In this document: positions 11,946 to 24,069 of the stretch, in pieces
Numbering within the stretch: the stretch's first letter is position 1
Layout of the letters: each line of letters begins with the position of its first letter
Source of the DNA: Styela clava
Taxonomy: Eukaryota > Chordata > Ascidiacea > Stolidobranchia > Styelidae
DNA length: 64,000 bases
Assembly: GCF_964204865.1 (NCBI RefSeq)
Contig: NC_135255.1
Span: forward strand, 21,605,135 to 21,669,134
Reading direction: 5' to 3'
Notes under the pieces: generated by a model
What the model was told of the DNA's origin: nothing
Seen by the model: only the letters and a program-made list of their open reading frames with translations
Databases searched by the model: none
Made by a program: the position numbers and the translations under genes

Positions 11946-12418
11946 CCATACTATAGCAAAAATCAAAACAGCTATTACGGGCCATTGAGATTTGGGAGGT
12001 TTACTAGATCCGGTTCTTTGGATAAGTATAAGTTAATTTCGACTCCATAATCAGCATGACAGACGATAAAATAGTTGATAAATGAAAACTGATTATGGAA
12101 TCGGGAGTGCAAACAAAAGGTTTAAGATTTAAAACGTACAGATATAAGTTGGAAAGTTTTGCCAAAATAAGTGGTACATGTTCACTCACCTAAAGGTATT
12201 AAATTGATTCACGCGCACACAATCACAGAAATATTAGGAAGTAAGATAAACGCGAGAAACTTATTTAACCCTTTATATATATTGAGTCATCGAACACTTG
12301 TGAATTATGTCTATACAAGTGAATATGGATGGAGCTGACCCTAATACCGCATCATATCACGCTTCCTTCAGTCAATATCGTAAAAAAAATTGTGTTGACT
12401 ATTATCATAATTTTACTT

Positions 12419-12735
12419 TCATTCATAATTGTTTTTGGTCTCGAATCTTCCCCTCCCGAATTTCTGTCCTGTGTGTGTTGTTTTATTTGTTGTCCCTTTT
12501 GTGACATAACGGAGGTCAAAATATATTATCTTATTTAAACATTCATCTATAATGAGACTTCTGATGCTTTCGAATGTGTATTGTCCAGTATGTGCAATCA
12601 ACAATCGCTCTGAACAAGGTATGAAAAAGCAACAGAGCCCAAAAACTTACTATGCCAAGCCCCAAGCCGGCAGATGAAGATAGAGAGCAAAAGATAGTGC
12701 AGACCCAATTTATCTGAAAGTTCAAACTTCGCCAT
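12419..12735 (-). CDS. Candidate small two-exon protein, divergent from NPC2 (uncertain)
   Basis: On the - strand an ATG at 12735 opens a 28-codon exon (12735-12651), MAKFELSDKLGLHYLLLSIF and on, with a hydrophobic stretch from about residue 12. It ends at a consensus donor GTAAGT. A T/C-rich tract ending TTGTTCAG gives an acceptor 41 bp later, and the second exon (12609-12419) stays open for 62 codons to a stop. The predicted product is 91 residues, of no family I recognise. It would be divergent from NPC2 with about 500 bp between start codons. A 41-bp intron is very short and the second exon looks low-complexity, so this may be chance. Confidence 0.2.
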
Positions 12736-13241
12736 ACTTAATCCAGAGACAATGCATAAACAATGTTATGTAACATTTACGCTTGAACAGTTATCGTTGC
12801 ATAAGCGATTGATTGACAGATCTCCCGCAGCGAAACACGCGAAAATCAGGCGATTTTATCGTCTTACGTCATAGTGAAATAAAAGTTACGATGCAAAATG
12901 TTATTTTAAATTCTCAATTTTTGCATATGTCACTATATGCTATTATTTTGATACTTGAAACTTTAATTAAATGAAATTTATATAATTAAACTATTGAAAA
13001 AATATAATTTTTGTTAACTAATTTTTTTATTTGCTAAAAAAGCGGAAAATCTTAACATGAAGTTTAATATTACGTATCGTAACTTCAAATCTAATTTGCG
13101 TTTGCTTCGCTCTTGCGGATTGCGGATTCGTCGCTCTTGCTATTCCTACAGTATTTAGTCAGCGGAACAGTCGCTTTGCAGTTTGTACCTGGATTTTGTT
13201 CATTTAATAACGTTTGTGTGAAGGTTTAATATTATTTAATC

Positions 13242-15788
13242 ATGAAGCTGTTCCTGGTTTGTCTCTTGTCTGTATTTGCAGTTGCTTCTTCAATGAATGT
13301 GAAATTTAAAGATTGTGGTAAGCTTCAAACTTTATTGATTTAGGTCTGTAGGTGGATATAGCCTATTTTATTTCGACTCATCGGAATAAAAACTGATCAG
13401 AGGGAGATTTATTTCCACAAAACATCGTTAAAACACGCACAGAAAAGATAAATATGAAAAAGCTAAAAAGTGAACCAAACATGAAATAATTATTTTGAAA
13501 TATACGGTATCCATTGAGCATGTTCCCCCACTGAAGGAGAAGCCAGTTTTTTTCCAATCTTTGTGTGTTTACTGTTCTTTTCTTTCATGGATAGGATTGG
13601 GGGTCTAGTATAGTTTAGTACCACAAGTACTTCCAGTGGGTGTAGCATAACGAATTTCGCATATGTTATTCCTAACCCCCACCTGACCATGCCATCCAAA
13701 AGTTACGTCACTACGACGTCACCATCACGTCAGACCGTATGGCTCGCCAAAGTATAATTACGATCGCCCGAAAGGGCTGCTGCACCGCCGATAACGAACT
13801 CACTAAAGCCAGCGATCTATATCCTATCGTGATCGTTGTGACGAGAAAACGAGAGGAATAGCTTGCTCAATTTCGGATGATCGTCTGCGCATTTCGGACG
13901 TCCATCCGCATACTTTGGTGGGTCTTATTATGCCACTGTGACGTCGAAATGACGTAATTTTTTGGTGACATAGTTAGGTAGGGGTTAGAAATGACATATG
14001 CAAAAATTGTTGAGCCAGACCAACTAGAAGTGTATGTGGTACTAAACTATACCAGACCCTAGGATTGGATTCACAAATTTATCCCGGGGAGAGGAAAGCC
14101 CTCGTCCAGTTACCAGTCCATGTCAGTGTGGCCATAGGAGGGATTCAAATAGCCGCTGGTTGTACCCTTACGCCCATGCACCCAAAACAATGAGCTAGCT
14201 AACTAATCCCGTACTTAACATTGACTGGTACTTAGAGAAGCCTCAGTGTGCCATATGGCAAGCTGTCTTATTGGCTGGGAAATATCAAATTCGCATCTCT
14301 GGAATTAAAGGAGATATGCCAGTCAGAACCATAATTTGAAGCTAATACCATACTAATACAATTATGTTTTTTCATCTCAGGTAGTAAACTTGCAGAAGAT
14401 GTGGTGGTTGATGTCAAGCCTTGTACTGCTGAACCATGTTCCTTGAAGCAAGGCTCAAACTACACCATCTCCATGTCGTTTACTACAAGTAAGTCTAGAA
14501 GCTTTTTCGAACGAATTTTCCCAGAATGTAGCGTGACACAGTTCTCTAATTTCAATAAATAAATTTTGAGACATCAATTATAATGTTAAGCACAAACCTC
14601 TCCTTCGAAAGACAGTCTGCTGCATCCATATTGCCACGAACCGACACTACGTAATAAACTAAAAGAAAGCGCAATCTATAAAATAAAAGTCACTGTTGAA
14701 TTTCTTATAAAAAAATGATTCAATTTACTGAAAGAAAAAAATTGTTACCGTAGCATTCGAGAGTTTTAGCAAAAAATCATCATTGGGAGGGAGGGATCAC
14801 ATAACTGCCAAGGCGTGTCACGATTGATTTAAATGCTATACCAGACATTTTTTTTTTCTTAGACAAATAGAGAGCCTTATGTTTCTTTCTTCGACAAATA
14901 AAGAGCCTATGTTATTAAACCAGTATTTGAGACATCTTGACAAGGGAACCAACTAAATGGCTTGGCATGCCACCTGTTGCACACCCCTGGTTTAACTGCC
15001 AGAGCATTGTACCCACATTCGGAACGAAAATTTTTTATTTTTTTTTTAGAAACTATGGTCAGTGCAATAGGTGCAAAAATATACGGCGTCCTAGGCGGTG
15101 TTCCTGTTCCTTTCCCTTTTGACCACCCTGATGCTTGCGAGGATTCTGGATTGAATTGTCCGTTGCAAAATGCTACCAAAGCTACTTACACAGCAACGTT
15201 GCCTATCAAATCTGAATATCCTGCGGTAGGTTTTGATATTAATACTATACTACAGTGATCTTAAAAAATTTTAGGCCGAGTCCCATTTGGAATTTGTCAA
15301 GTCTCACGCCCTACCCTCAAAATAACTAGGTAAACAATATTCTACAAATAACAGATAGTAAGATGAAAGTGTGTTATATTCAAAAAACATGTTGAAAATG
15401 TAAATAATGAAGAGATGTAAATATCCAAAATGCGGCGGCAAGATCAAATATAACAAATATTTTTGTATTTTTAATTAGTTTCACGACCCCTCAAAATTTT
15501 CTACGCCCATCCCCCCTCCCTCACATTGTGGAGTGCGACCCCTCGGTTTGAGAAATACTGTATTAGACTTTCTTGACTATATATTCAAACATCTCTCTAT
15601 TGTCCATATTTCAGATAAAACTCTATGTCAAATGGGAACTAGTTGACAACGACAAAGAAAACAGCGGCCAAGACCTGACATGCGTGGAAATACCTGTTGC
15701 AGTTGTTGCCTCTAATTCTGTCGAACCACAGCTCGAGTTTGGTGCTCATAAGGTTAAAGTTGTTCGAAATGGAAATGGATATTGGTAA
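13242..15788 (+). CDS. NPC2: NPC2-type intracellular cholesterol/lipid transfer protein (ML domain), 4 exons
   Basis: NPC2 is a soluble lysosomal or secreted sterol-binding protein that hands unesterified cholesterol to NPC1. Exons 13242-13317, 14381-14488, 15050-15225 and 15615-15788 join in phase to 177 residues (vertebrate NPC2 is about 150). Residues 1-17 form a signal peptide (MKLFLVCLLSVFAVASS). The six ML-domain cysteines are all present: C25 (KDCG) with C143 (LTCVEIPV), C40 with C45 (KPCTAEPCSL), and C91 with C98 (DACEDSGLNC). N-glycosylation sequons occur at NYT (52) and NAT (102). A charged insertion DNDKENSGQD (131-140) before C143 and a short C-terminal extension ending NGNGYW account for the extra length. 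Start chosen because it alone gives the signal peptide. The exon 3 acceptor is preceded by a T-rich tract. Confidence 0.93.
13597..14060. repeat. Large foldback element in NPC2 intron 1
   Basis: Ends GGGTCTAGTATAGTTTAGTA and TACTAAACTATACCAGACCC are inverted copies. Inner arms contain TTCCTAACCCCCACCTGACC and its diverged complement, and CGATCGCCCGAA. Same superfamily as 5919-6407, with different outer ends. Confidence 0.75.
14061..14310. repeat. SINE fragments, inverted pair
   Basis: TTTATCCCGGGGAGAGGAAA and CAGTTACCAGTCCATGTC are SINE body in reverse. TAGCTAACTAATCC, TTGACTGGTACTTAG and GTCTTATTGGCTGGGAAATA are SINE body forward. Located just upstream of NPC2 exon 2. Confidence 0.55.
15262..15558. 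repeat. hAT-like element (degraded) in NPC2 intron 3
   Basis: Shares with the elements at 21565-21876 and 54798-55087 the words TTGTCAAGTCTCACGCCC, AAAATAACTAG, AGTAAGA..AAAGT and GTTTGAGAAATACTG. A diverged member of that family. Confidence 0.6.
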
Positions 15789-16063
15789 TTCATTTGACAG
15801 AATATGTGTGATTTTTAGCAGGATGGGAATAAAATTAATATTACAGTGAATTGAAAATAGATTTTCATTGTGATTTCTCAAATAGTAATTGCAATGGGAA
15901 CATATTTTTTGTGATTTATGAAATGAAATTTTCAATAGGAACATTGTTTATTATGATTTATAAAATAGGAATCTCATTGGAAATTTTTTTTTCGTGATTT
16001 CATCTTAAGTATAACAGTCTTTATGCATTTTTGTTGTATCTCATAAAATCCAAACCAAATTAC

Positions 16064-16069
16064 AATAAA
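16064..16069 (+). terminator. NPC2 poly(A) signal
   Basis: AATAAA 276 bp after the NPC2 stop. Another AATAAA lies near 16920, so the 3' UTR end is not certain. Confidence 0.45.
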
Positions 16070-17058
16070 TGGGTTCATTTTCATCATTAATGAATTCGCT
16101 TTTAGTTAGGGATAAGATTCGGCCCACTCTGCTCTTGATGGGCAAATTTCAGGACAGAGTTTGACTTTTTATTTTGGCATAATAAGTGTTTTTTGTGTGT
16201 GTGAAAAGTTCATAGCTAACTGGCAGAATTTTTTTGTTGGTTTTGTTCGTTCAACCATTAAATCTTTACATCTTGTATGCAATTTTGTATTGATTAGCTC
16301 TTTCATTTTCCCGTAGTTCATTGAATAATTAATTTGATATTCTTGTGTTATTTTTTACAAGCTGGAAGTGTCACCAAGTAGCAATACAATTTAGGTATGT
16401 TTATCAACTTTTCATGGTTATAAATTACACCCAGAAAACTGTGAAGCAAGAATATGACATTATACAAAAACTAAATTAAAAAAAGCTGAATACATTCTGA
16501 GATAATGCTTTCAAATATTGATTGTATAATATATTCAATCAAATCAGTGTTACTTTCGACTTTCCAGCGTTTTCAAATTCATTGAAGGGTGACACAATAA
16601 GCGGAACCCAGGCCATTTGGAACATATTGTATGGATTCTGCTTTTTTTGCGTCACACTGACTTATACATGTTTCACGACCCAATTTATAATACCTTCGAT
16701 ATTTTTAAACATTATTTCAGAATCTATTAGGAATAGTCATTTTTTTGGTTTTGGCGATCAATAGTATCCATTTTCAATTCGTGAAAACATGATTTTCTCT
16801 CAAATATTGGATAAATGAAGCTTTCGACCATCCCCGCTTAGTATCGTATTTGTTAGTTTTTTTGTGAAATTATCAGTATATCGTGATTCAATGCCAATAT
16901 GATTGAAATTTTTTTTGATGAATAAAATATCTGTATAAAAATTAAATTAATTTTGTGTTTCTTGGATTTGGTTGAGCGGATTTAGGAAAAGGGCTTGAAA
17001 TGAATAACAAATCTTTGTTCTGTAGTGACTATGCAATAGCATCTCGTGCTCTTTTATC
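16070..17058. other. AT-rich intergenic stretch, no gene seen
   Basis: Long T- and A-rich sequence with only chance open frames. May include more NPC2 3' UTR. Confidence 0.5.
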
Positions 17059-17158
17059 GGAGCGCCCGAGGTACCAAGATGGCGCATAATCTGAACATGG
17101 TATGTGTACCAGGTTAGGGTTCAGGTTGTGCGCCATCTTGATGCATATACTTCGAAAG
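17059..17158. repeat. Foldback MITE, short subfamily
   Basis: About 100-bp palindrome with GGTACCAAGATGGCGCATAA, GTGTACCAGGTTAGGGTTCA and TGCGCCATCTTGATGCATAT. The left outer arm has lost part of the AGTATGTG motif. Confidence 0.7.
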
Positions 17159-17329
17159 CAAATAGGCATTAAAATGTTGAGTCATTCATCAGTATTTACT
17201 TGGCAAACAAAGATAACAATATGCAGGGAACGTTAATTGTTGGGTCACCTTTATGATGATATAATAGAGGTGTATCATGACTTTATAGGACCTCTTTCAA
17301 ATAATAAGGAAGTTAAAAAATGGATGATT

Positions 17330-18680
17330 GAATGAAATTTTTTTTAAGATATCACAAACGTATGGCTTAGTGGTCAAGAGCGCAGCCAGCCTAAAATTGG
17401 GGGGGGGGGGGCTATTTTTTTTATATAATGACGTAATACGACACTTTCTCATGCCTTCTGCTCCGAACCAAGCAAGATAAAGCTGCCGCTGAGCAAAATG
17501 GTGTCTGAATAAGCGTAATAGTTTATGTCTCATTGCAAATGCCACAAAGTTGCATTTCAAAAAAATACGTTGAAATTTTTTTTTATATGTGGGATGGAAG
17601 ACATTTGTACCCAATACCGATAAGGAGTAGTCAGTGCAAAACGTATTACGCACTGTGATTTCAATTTTGCTAAACGAGAACATCGACTTTCTGGCAACGC
17701 AACATGTGACCGGATTGCAAAACATTCTCACTTCAGTCCAAAGTTCAATAATTTGGCTCATCGCCCTATTATATCAAATGTCAGTTCAAGCATGCAATTC
17801 AATTTATAAATTTCAAAAAAATGGTTTGTTGATACGTAATAAAGCATTCTGTCTTTTATCACGCGACCGGCGCTTTTCGTTTCGGTAGCCGAGACCTTAA
17901 AAGACCATTTTAAACAATTTCTGTACCAACAAATCCTTTTATTTCTGCCTATGAAATAAATCAAAACCGGGGGCATTTCAAGGAATTTTCAACGAGGGGG
18001 GGGATTTCAAATTGCCAAGTAAGACCGTAACTGTTATCGGGTCGGGGGTTTCAAGAGTCTTTGCCGTTTCAAGCTACGAATAATTGCTCCATCAGATGTA
18101 AATCTGCAAATTGAATGCAGAGATACCTGGAGGGCGATCATATCAGTGATTAAATTATACAGAGACTTGTTAGGAGAATGAATGTCGCGAACAATCTATG
18201 CACAAAAAATAAAGATGTATGTATTTTAGGCCCGACTTTTCAGCATAACCCGTTGCCATATTTGGCTTGGATGACGTAATGTCTGCCACTTCCTGAAGTT
18301 CTGGAAATGAATTGATTAGTCATTTTTTATCGTCACATGATTATGATGAGTCATGTGTTGTTCGATTTTCGCAAGATATTATTCTCTTTGAAAGACGAAA
18401 TTTACTGAATTTTTTTAAACTATGACGAAATAAAAGACCCATCCTATACGAAAACAAAGTATATAAGATACGTGCTATCGATCCGGTTTCTGTAGGGCCA
18501 AGTGAATTATCATTCTACGCTTTTGTGAGATCTGTAAGCATATAATACAATCGAGCTGTGGCGAGAATAACGATAAATATCCTTAGTGATTCAAGAGTCT
18601 TGCTATATGCATGTATGTTTATTTGTATAAAAAAGGTTACAGTATCTGCATAATAATTAAACAGTATAACAAAGACGGGA
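17330..18680. other. Intergenic region with G-run repeats, no gene seen
   Basis: Contains a 13-base G run (17399-17411) next to GAGCGCAGCCAGCCTAAAAT, and a second copy of the G-run repeat (GGGGATTTCAAATTGCCAAG near 18000). The 154-codon open frame on the - strand (17297-17761) runs through this repeat and resembles no protein I know. Confidence 0.45.
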
Positions 18681-18686
18681 CACGTG

Positions 18687-18865
18687 CAGTGGCGGGATTC
18701 AGCCGGTTCGCATCGGTTCTATAGAACCGTCTCGAGACATTTTATGAGATCAGCGAACCGGTTAGCTTTACTGATTACTGTCAATGTTCTGTTTGTAACA
18801 GAACCGGCTGAAAATATGATATTTGTGTGAAACCGGCTGACAAAAAAATTTAAATCTCACCACTG
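18687..18865. repeat. hAT-like MITE with 8-bp TSD
   Basis: Left end CAGTGGCGGGATTCAGCCGG, right end ACCGGCTGAC...CTCACCACTG. Flanking octamers GACACGTG (18679-18686) and GACACATG (18866-18873) differ at one base, which fits hAT 8-bp duplications. 179 bp, no coding capacity. Confidence 0.85.
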
Positions 18866-19553
18866 GACACATGGTCAAGACTTTGCTGGCCTCCGACACA
18901 GTTGTACGACATGTATCCCTAAAAAATATAGTAACAGTCGTTTACGACTGCTGCGTTGTAGTATGTACATTGCTGTAGATTAACTCTTACTGCAGGATTT
19001 TTGTATTATCTATGGCCATCACAGAATACAAGTAATGGTATGACCTTTGCTCAGTTTCGCAAAAACAGGAAAACGCTTTCAATGAGTAACGGTGAAAGGT
19101 AGCGTCACGCGTCTTTCTTTGTCTGCTTTTGTTTTGCTTTCGTTGAAACTTTAAAATATGTAAATTTTATAGAAGTTTTCATTGCTCAATATCATCTGTG
19201 GTCATGCATAAAACACTACATCTTTTATCATTATTAGTATTTTTTAATTTTCGGAGCAAGTTTGTTCACGTGTACTCAGAAGTAATGAAAACTTATTGAG
19301 CAAAATTCTATGCGGCAAGTCAAATGCTTAGAGTTCCACTAAATTCATGCGAAAGTATAATGATATTCCATATAAATACCCTCTAAAAAAGTGACGTAGT
19401 AAAGTGACGTAGTACGTACCTGCGCTGGCGTGGAAGACTCAATCTCTTTTATTTTAATTCATTTTCAAATTTCACGGAACGTGGTCACGCGTACTCACTC
19501 AGGAGTGAAGAAGCTCATCTTTGGACAAAGATACGGACCGTCACTGAAACGTC

Positions 19554-19797
19554 ACGAACCAGGAGCGTAGCCAGTATTTTTCAAGAGGGGAGGGGGGGTT
19601 CTAATTGCCAAGTTAGACCGTAACAGCTGACGTGTCCACCGAAAGCCGAAGAACGTGGATTTTCAAAAATGTTGAGGGTCTAAAAAACGTTCCAAGCTGC
19701 AGAAAAATTGCTATGTATGATACAGAAGAAAAGAGAAATTTCAAAAATGGGAAGTTCCTACGCTCAAATCACCTCCCATGGCTCCCCCCTTCTTTAA
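19554..19797. repeat. G-run-associated repeat
   Basis: Starts AGGAGCGTAGCCAGTATTTT, runs through GGGGAGGGGGGG, then TAATTGCCAAGTTAGACCGT and TTGCTATGTATGATACAGAA, and ends near CTCCCCCC. This is the fullest copy of the family noted at 2850, 17975, 31690 and 44040. Confidence 0.55.
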
Positions 19798-19805
19798 GTC
19801 ACCGC

Positions 19806-20213
19806 TAGGGCTGGGCATTTTCGAATACCTGATGATTTCAGAATCGATTCGAATAATTTTTTCGAATCGAATCTCGAATACTTGGGAGATATAAAATTGT
19901 ATGTAACCTTCTTATTGTATTAGGTTCCCCAGACACATAAATTACTGAAAACATAGAATACATCGCTCAGGCAGATTGCTGAGCGTTCACACACAATAAA
20001 AAACACGTTTTCATGAATAACTCACTACAGAAAAGAGTCATATGTCAGAATATCGTTAAAAAAATATGGCTTCAATAGAAAAAATTGAGAAATTTACCTC
20101 GACCATTGGCGGAAGGAAAAAAACAAGATGGCGGCGATTCGAAATTTCGCTCTGAACCGATTCGAATAATTTTATATTCGATTCGAATATTCGATTCGCA
20201 ATGCCCAGCCCTA
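19806..20213. repeat. hAT-like MITE, TAGGGCTGGGCAT ends, perfect 8-bp TSD
   Basis: Ends TAGGGCTGGGCAT and ATGCCCAGCCCTA are exact inverted repeats. The flanking octamer GTCACCGC is identical on both sides (19798-19805 and 20214-20221). 408 bp, rich in ATTCGAAT palindromes. A partial relative lies at about 26650-26975. Confidence 0.9.
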
Positions 20214-20221
20214 GTCACCGC

Positions 20222-21560
20222 GCCATCGTTGCAAAAGTATCGAATGACATGAAGAAAAAACAGAAAATCGGGAACAATAACCTAACTTAACCGGGTTCAA
20301 TAATGCGCCAATAACATGATGATAAAAATAAATTTACGGTGATTTTTAGCAGCGATGGCGATCTTTGATTGAGTATCGATTCCCCCGTCGGCAGGGGCGA
20401 GTCAAACTTTTTGTTTCTCGGGACGAGTTTCTGATAATGATGCTCCTTATACCTAACTTCAAAAATAATTTTGGGGATGAATTAATGACAAATTGTTATA
20501 CGTACATGAGAATAAATAAATTAAAGGTCAAATAGGATTGAAATGTTGTAATATTATTGTTTAATTAATCAAAATAAGCAACAAACTCATACTTAAAACT
20601 TGCTGGGCGCCTGGGTGGTGACATGGGCCACACTAAATGGCTCGACGGGCCGGGTTGTGGCCCGCAGCCGCCTGTTGCACATCCCTGGGTTAGCAAGACC
20701 AGTGCTCTTCTATACCCAAGTGTATACCGGACCATAGGTTGGGTATACAACTGATAAAGGGCATACGAAGGGTGTACAGCCCAAGTCAGGGATTCTAAAC
20801 TCTAATATAATAAGTCATAAAATATTGAAGCGGAGACAACAATGTAAAAGCAGCGCACAATGTCATTTACGCAAAGAACCGACGCGAGCACATTGTTACA
20901 TCACAAATTATATAGATAATGCGGTCACGTGTCTGGGTTGGTGAATTCGGTGGCCATGCACTTAGTTTGATTTACGTTGAACATTATTCCCGTTGACGCT
21001 AAGGCCGTCAGTCAAATTTAAAAAATGCGGTCACTAGCCTATTAGATTGCATGATGATATTGCAGTACAATATGTGCTTGAAATTTAGTGTTTATTTAAG
21101 CCTCAAATAAACATTGGTATTTGTATACAAAGTTCTTGGAAAATTGTAAAAGGTATACCACGATAAAAAAGGTTGAAGAGCACTGAGCAAGACCATCGAA
21201 TATTATAAGATAAACAGAAAAAAATGAAATGATAACTTAAAAATTGCGGTGTTTACTTAAAAATAGGTGCGATAACCAATCCCAACCCAGTTCAATTCTG
21301 AGGCAACAACATCATGATCTATATGAAATAAACGTTTCTTGTTAGCAGTGGAGGCGACCTTTGATCGAATACCAATTCCCCGTTGGGTTTTCGTGAGTAC
21401 AAATCGACCCGAATGTGTGTTTAATGCACAAGGTACCAGTTAACAACACAACTGTTCAAATAAAACAGGCGATATCACTACCTTGTGTATTTCATGTGTT
21501 GTTGCGTATTTTCTCTCAGACAAAGGCTCCAGACAACATCGGTTTAACGCACGAACCAAT
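20222..21560. other. Intergenic, no gene seen
   Basis: Fragments of hAT-type wording occur around 20585-20700 (GGGCCGGGTTGTGGCCCGCA, TGCACATCCCTGGGT), but I could not define ends. Nothing else supported. Confidence 0.4.
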
Positions 21561-21564
21561 AGGC

Positions 21565-21876
21565 CGGTGGTTTTCAAACTTTTCAAGCCACGCCCCCTTT
21601 TTGGAAGTTGTCAAGTCTCGCGCCTCACCTCAAAAATAACTAGCTATTAATAAGCTTCAAATAGTACATAGGGCGAAAGTATGTTTTATTCAAAAAACAC
21701 GTTGAAAATACGTGAATGGAATTACAATCTCTAAATAATAAAGAAATGTAAATATATAAATAAAGCGGGCAAGATCAGATCCAACAATTATTTTCATTTT
21801 TTCATCAGCTTTACGCCCCCTGAAAGAATTATTTACGCCCCTCGTGTGCGGCACGCCCATCGTTTGAGAACCACTG
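21565..21876. repeat. hAT-like element
   Basis: Left CGGTGGTTTTCAAACTTTTC, right CGTTTGAGAACCACTG. The interior shares CACGCCCCC, TCAAGTCTCGCGCC and GTATGTTTTATTCAA with 54798-55087. Confidence 0.7.
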
Positions 21877-22237
21877 CAATGAGCCTCACGTCTGCAAATA
21901 TCAAAGGGTTGGATCGTCAATTTGCTGAAATAAATTGTTCTGCGACTCAACAGCGACAATGTCGTAAATTCCAGGCGACTTGGCTACGATTTTTTATCTG
22001 ATGTTCTTGGGTTCGAAACTCGGGTGTGGATTTGAATAAAAGTTGTCAATATTGAGATATTCTGCATTTTGTGCTCGCTCGCCATTTCCACTTGGGTTAT
22101 AACGAAATATAATATATACTAATCTCACAAGTGTAATGTTGGAGTCGAAATTAGCTTCTCCGGAGTTGGAAACCGGAATTGAAAGACTGAGTCTGTATTC
22201 TGAAGGATTTTCAACTTTTTCTTAACAACATTTATAA

Positions 22238-22347
22238 GGACCTCCTGAAGTATGCGCACCAAAATGGCGCACAACCTGAACTCAGGCTGTGTACCAGGTT
22301 AGGATTCAGGTTCTGCGACATCTTGGTGCGCATACTTCAGGAGTATC
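22238..22347. repeat. Foldback MITE, short subfamily, perfect 8-bp TSD
   Basis: 110-bp palindrome starting GGACCTCCTGAAGTATGCGC and ending ACTTCAGGAGTATC, flanked by ATTTATAA on both sides (22230-22237 and 22348-22355). Shows that the short subfamily is itself mobile as a unit. Confidence 0.88.
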
Positions 22348-22359
22348 ATTTATAAATAT

Positions 22360-23930
22360 TCGATAGCAGGGTCGTAAGAAGGGCGTGGGGGCGTTTGAGC
22401 GTCGGACCTCGATAAGCTACCACTTTGGAATTTAAAAAAAGCATTTATATGTTTCATACATAGCAATTTTCGTAGCTTGAAGCGCTTTTCACACTGTTAA
22501 AAAAATTAGTAAATATACTAATTTTTCTAGTAAATTTTTACTAATTTTTCGTTGAATTTCACTTTCTACAAGAGTATTTTATTGAAATCACGTGACTTGC
22601 TTAGCTGAGCCAATCAGGGTGCTTGTTTGTTAATAGTTTACTATTGAATAGTAATTTCACTGATCAGTTAGTAATTAATATAACAGAAAAATAGTAAAAA
22701 GATTAGTATACTTGGAAAAAGTAAAAAATCTAAGATCCTCTAATTTACGAGTAACTATTATTTCCAATAAACGAATTTATCTACCTACGCATGCGATATA
22801 GTCACGAAGCAAATTTAAATACTCCTTTAGAATTTCATCGAAATTTTGGTCTGGGTATTAATTTGAATTAATTTTATTCTAAAATTATTTTGGTTCATCA
22901 CCCAAAAATTCTGATTGTTTTGCTATTGCATTAGACAAGATAAGATATTGTTTTTATATATTATTTTTCCGGAAGTAAGCGGACCTATTTGTCCAGATAT
23001 TCATCTGCAAAAACTCCACGAGGCAGGTTGCGTGCGCAGCATTTTTGATTTCGAGTTTCCTTGTGCCGCCCATCTCGGCTGGGACGCTAAGCTGTTTGGG
23101 AGCTCAGCATCGGTTGCGTGCGTATGAAAACTGAATGCGGTACGTATGTTAAGTATGCAATAGCGTGAGTCTGAGTTTGATGATTGTGTTAGCAACGGTC
23201 TGTACGGTAGGGTATTTACCACGGGTAGTGGTCTGATTATTGAGGTACCGGTACTGGTACTTTTTGCAGAGATCAAAGTTTCCTATATTTTAATCCTTCT
23301 CTTTACCGTCATAGGTCATTTAGTACCGATAATGTGCCAATTATGACATCACTCAAATGTCACGTGCCTGTAGCCCGCGCTTTTTCTGGTTCAGGAATGA
23401 GGACTCGGTAAGCGAGGCTCTTTGTCGTTAGTGGATGTTTATTTTAGGCGGTTGGTTTTTGTAGCCTTCTCATGCGTTAATTGAGCATGTTTGTGTTACA
23501 GTAGTAGACTTGTAGTTGGTAGACCAAAATATTCTTTAAATACCGTGTACATCAGGTAACACGGTAGCGACTGCTGAGACTTTTTACGTCATCGCTGAAC
23601 GAGAAGTGGTGTGTTCCTGTAGATCGTTTTTTGAAGCGGTACGGTAGCTTTTCAGTTTGCTTCGTTCTATGTTTTCAACATAGAATATCCAAAGAACGTC
23701 TTGCTGACGTTTGATTTTATTCAGAGGTAAGAAAAAATGTGCTAGTCTACAGTGCTGATATAATTCTTGCTGTTGGCACAATGTACACGTTGTTGACGAA
23801 TTACCTGTTACTTCTGTCATGTAGTGTTATTTGATGACATACAATACAAAAAATGGGTTGTGAAAATGAAATATGTGACTGGACTTGCACAAACTCATGG
23901 TGTCCATACCCTGGGGACTGGGCCATAAGT
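22360..23930. other. Intergenic with a relatively CpG-rich stretch, no gene assigned
   Basis: A repeat made of short ATTAGTAAA/TTTACTAAT-like words starts at 22493 (ACACTGTTAAAAAAATTAG). At about 22990-23650 CpG is denser than in the surroundings. I looked for a first exon or tRNA and could not support one. Confidence 0.35.
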
Positions 23931-24011
23931 AGGGCTGGGAATAATTTAATTAGTTAAACAGTTTTTAGGTGGTTAATAATAGTCATGATTTATTTCAACC
24001 ATTCATCGGTA

Positions 24012-24069
24012 CGCCAGGCGCCAGTCAGTCATGATTTATTTTAACATCATGACTGACTGGCGCCTGGCG
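24012..24069. repeat. Perfect 24-bp-stem hairpin
   Basis: Left arm 24012-24035 and right arm 24046-24069 are exact reverse complements, with a 10-base loop. One bulged G (24070) extends the pairing through GGTA/TACC. A separate direct repeat of AGTCATGATTTATTT lies at 23981 and inside the structure. No mature-RNA or transposon-end evidence beyond the structure itself. Confidence 0.7.

Noticed and set aside
17297..17761. 154-codon open frame on the - strand
   Set aside because: It spans a 13-base G run (read as a proline run) and dispersed repeat sequence, with no start context and no recognisable domain.
22990..23650. CpG-richer stretch as a possible promoter and first exon
   Set aside because: No open frame with a plausible donor or protein similarity could be found on either strand.
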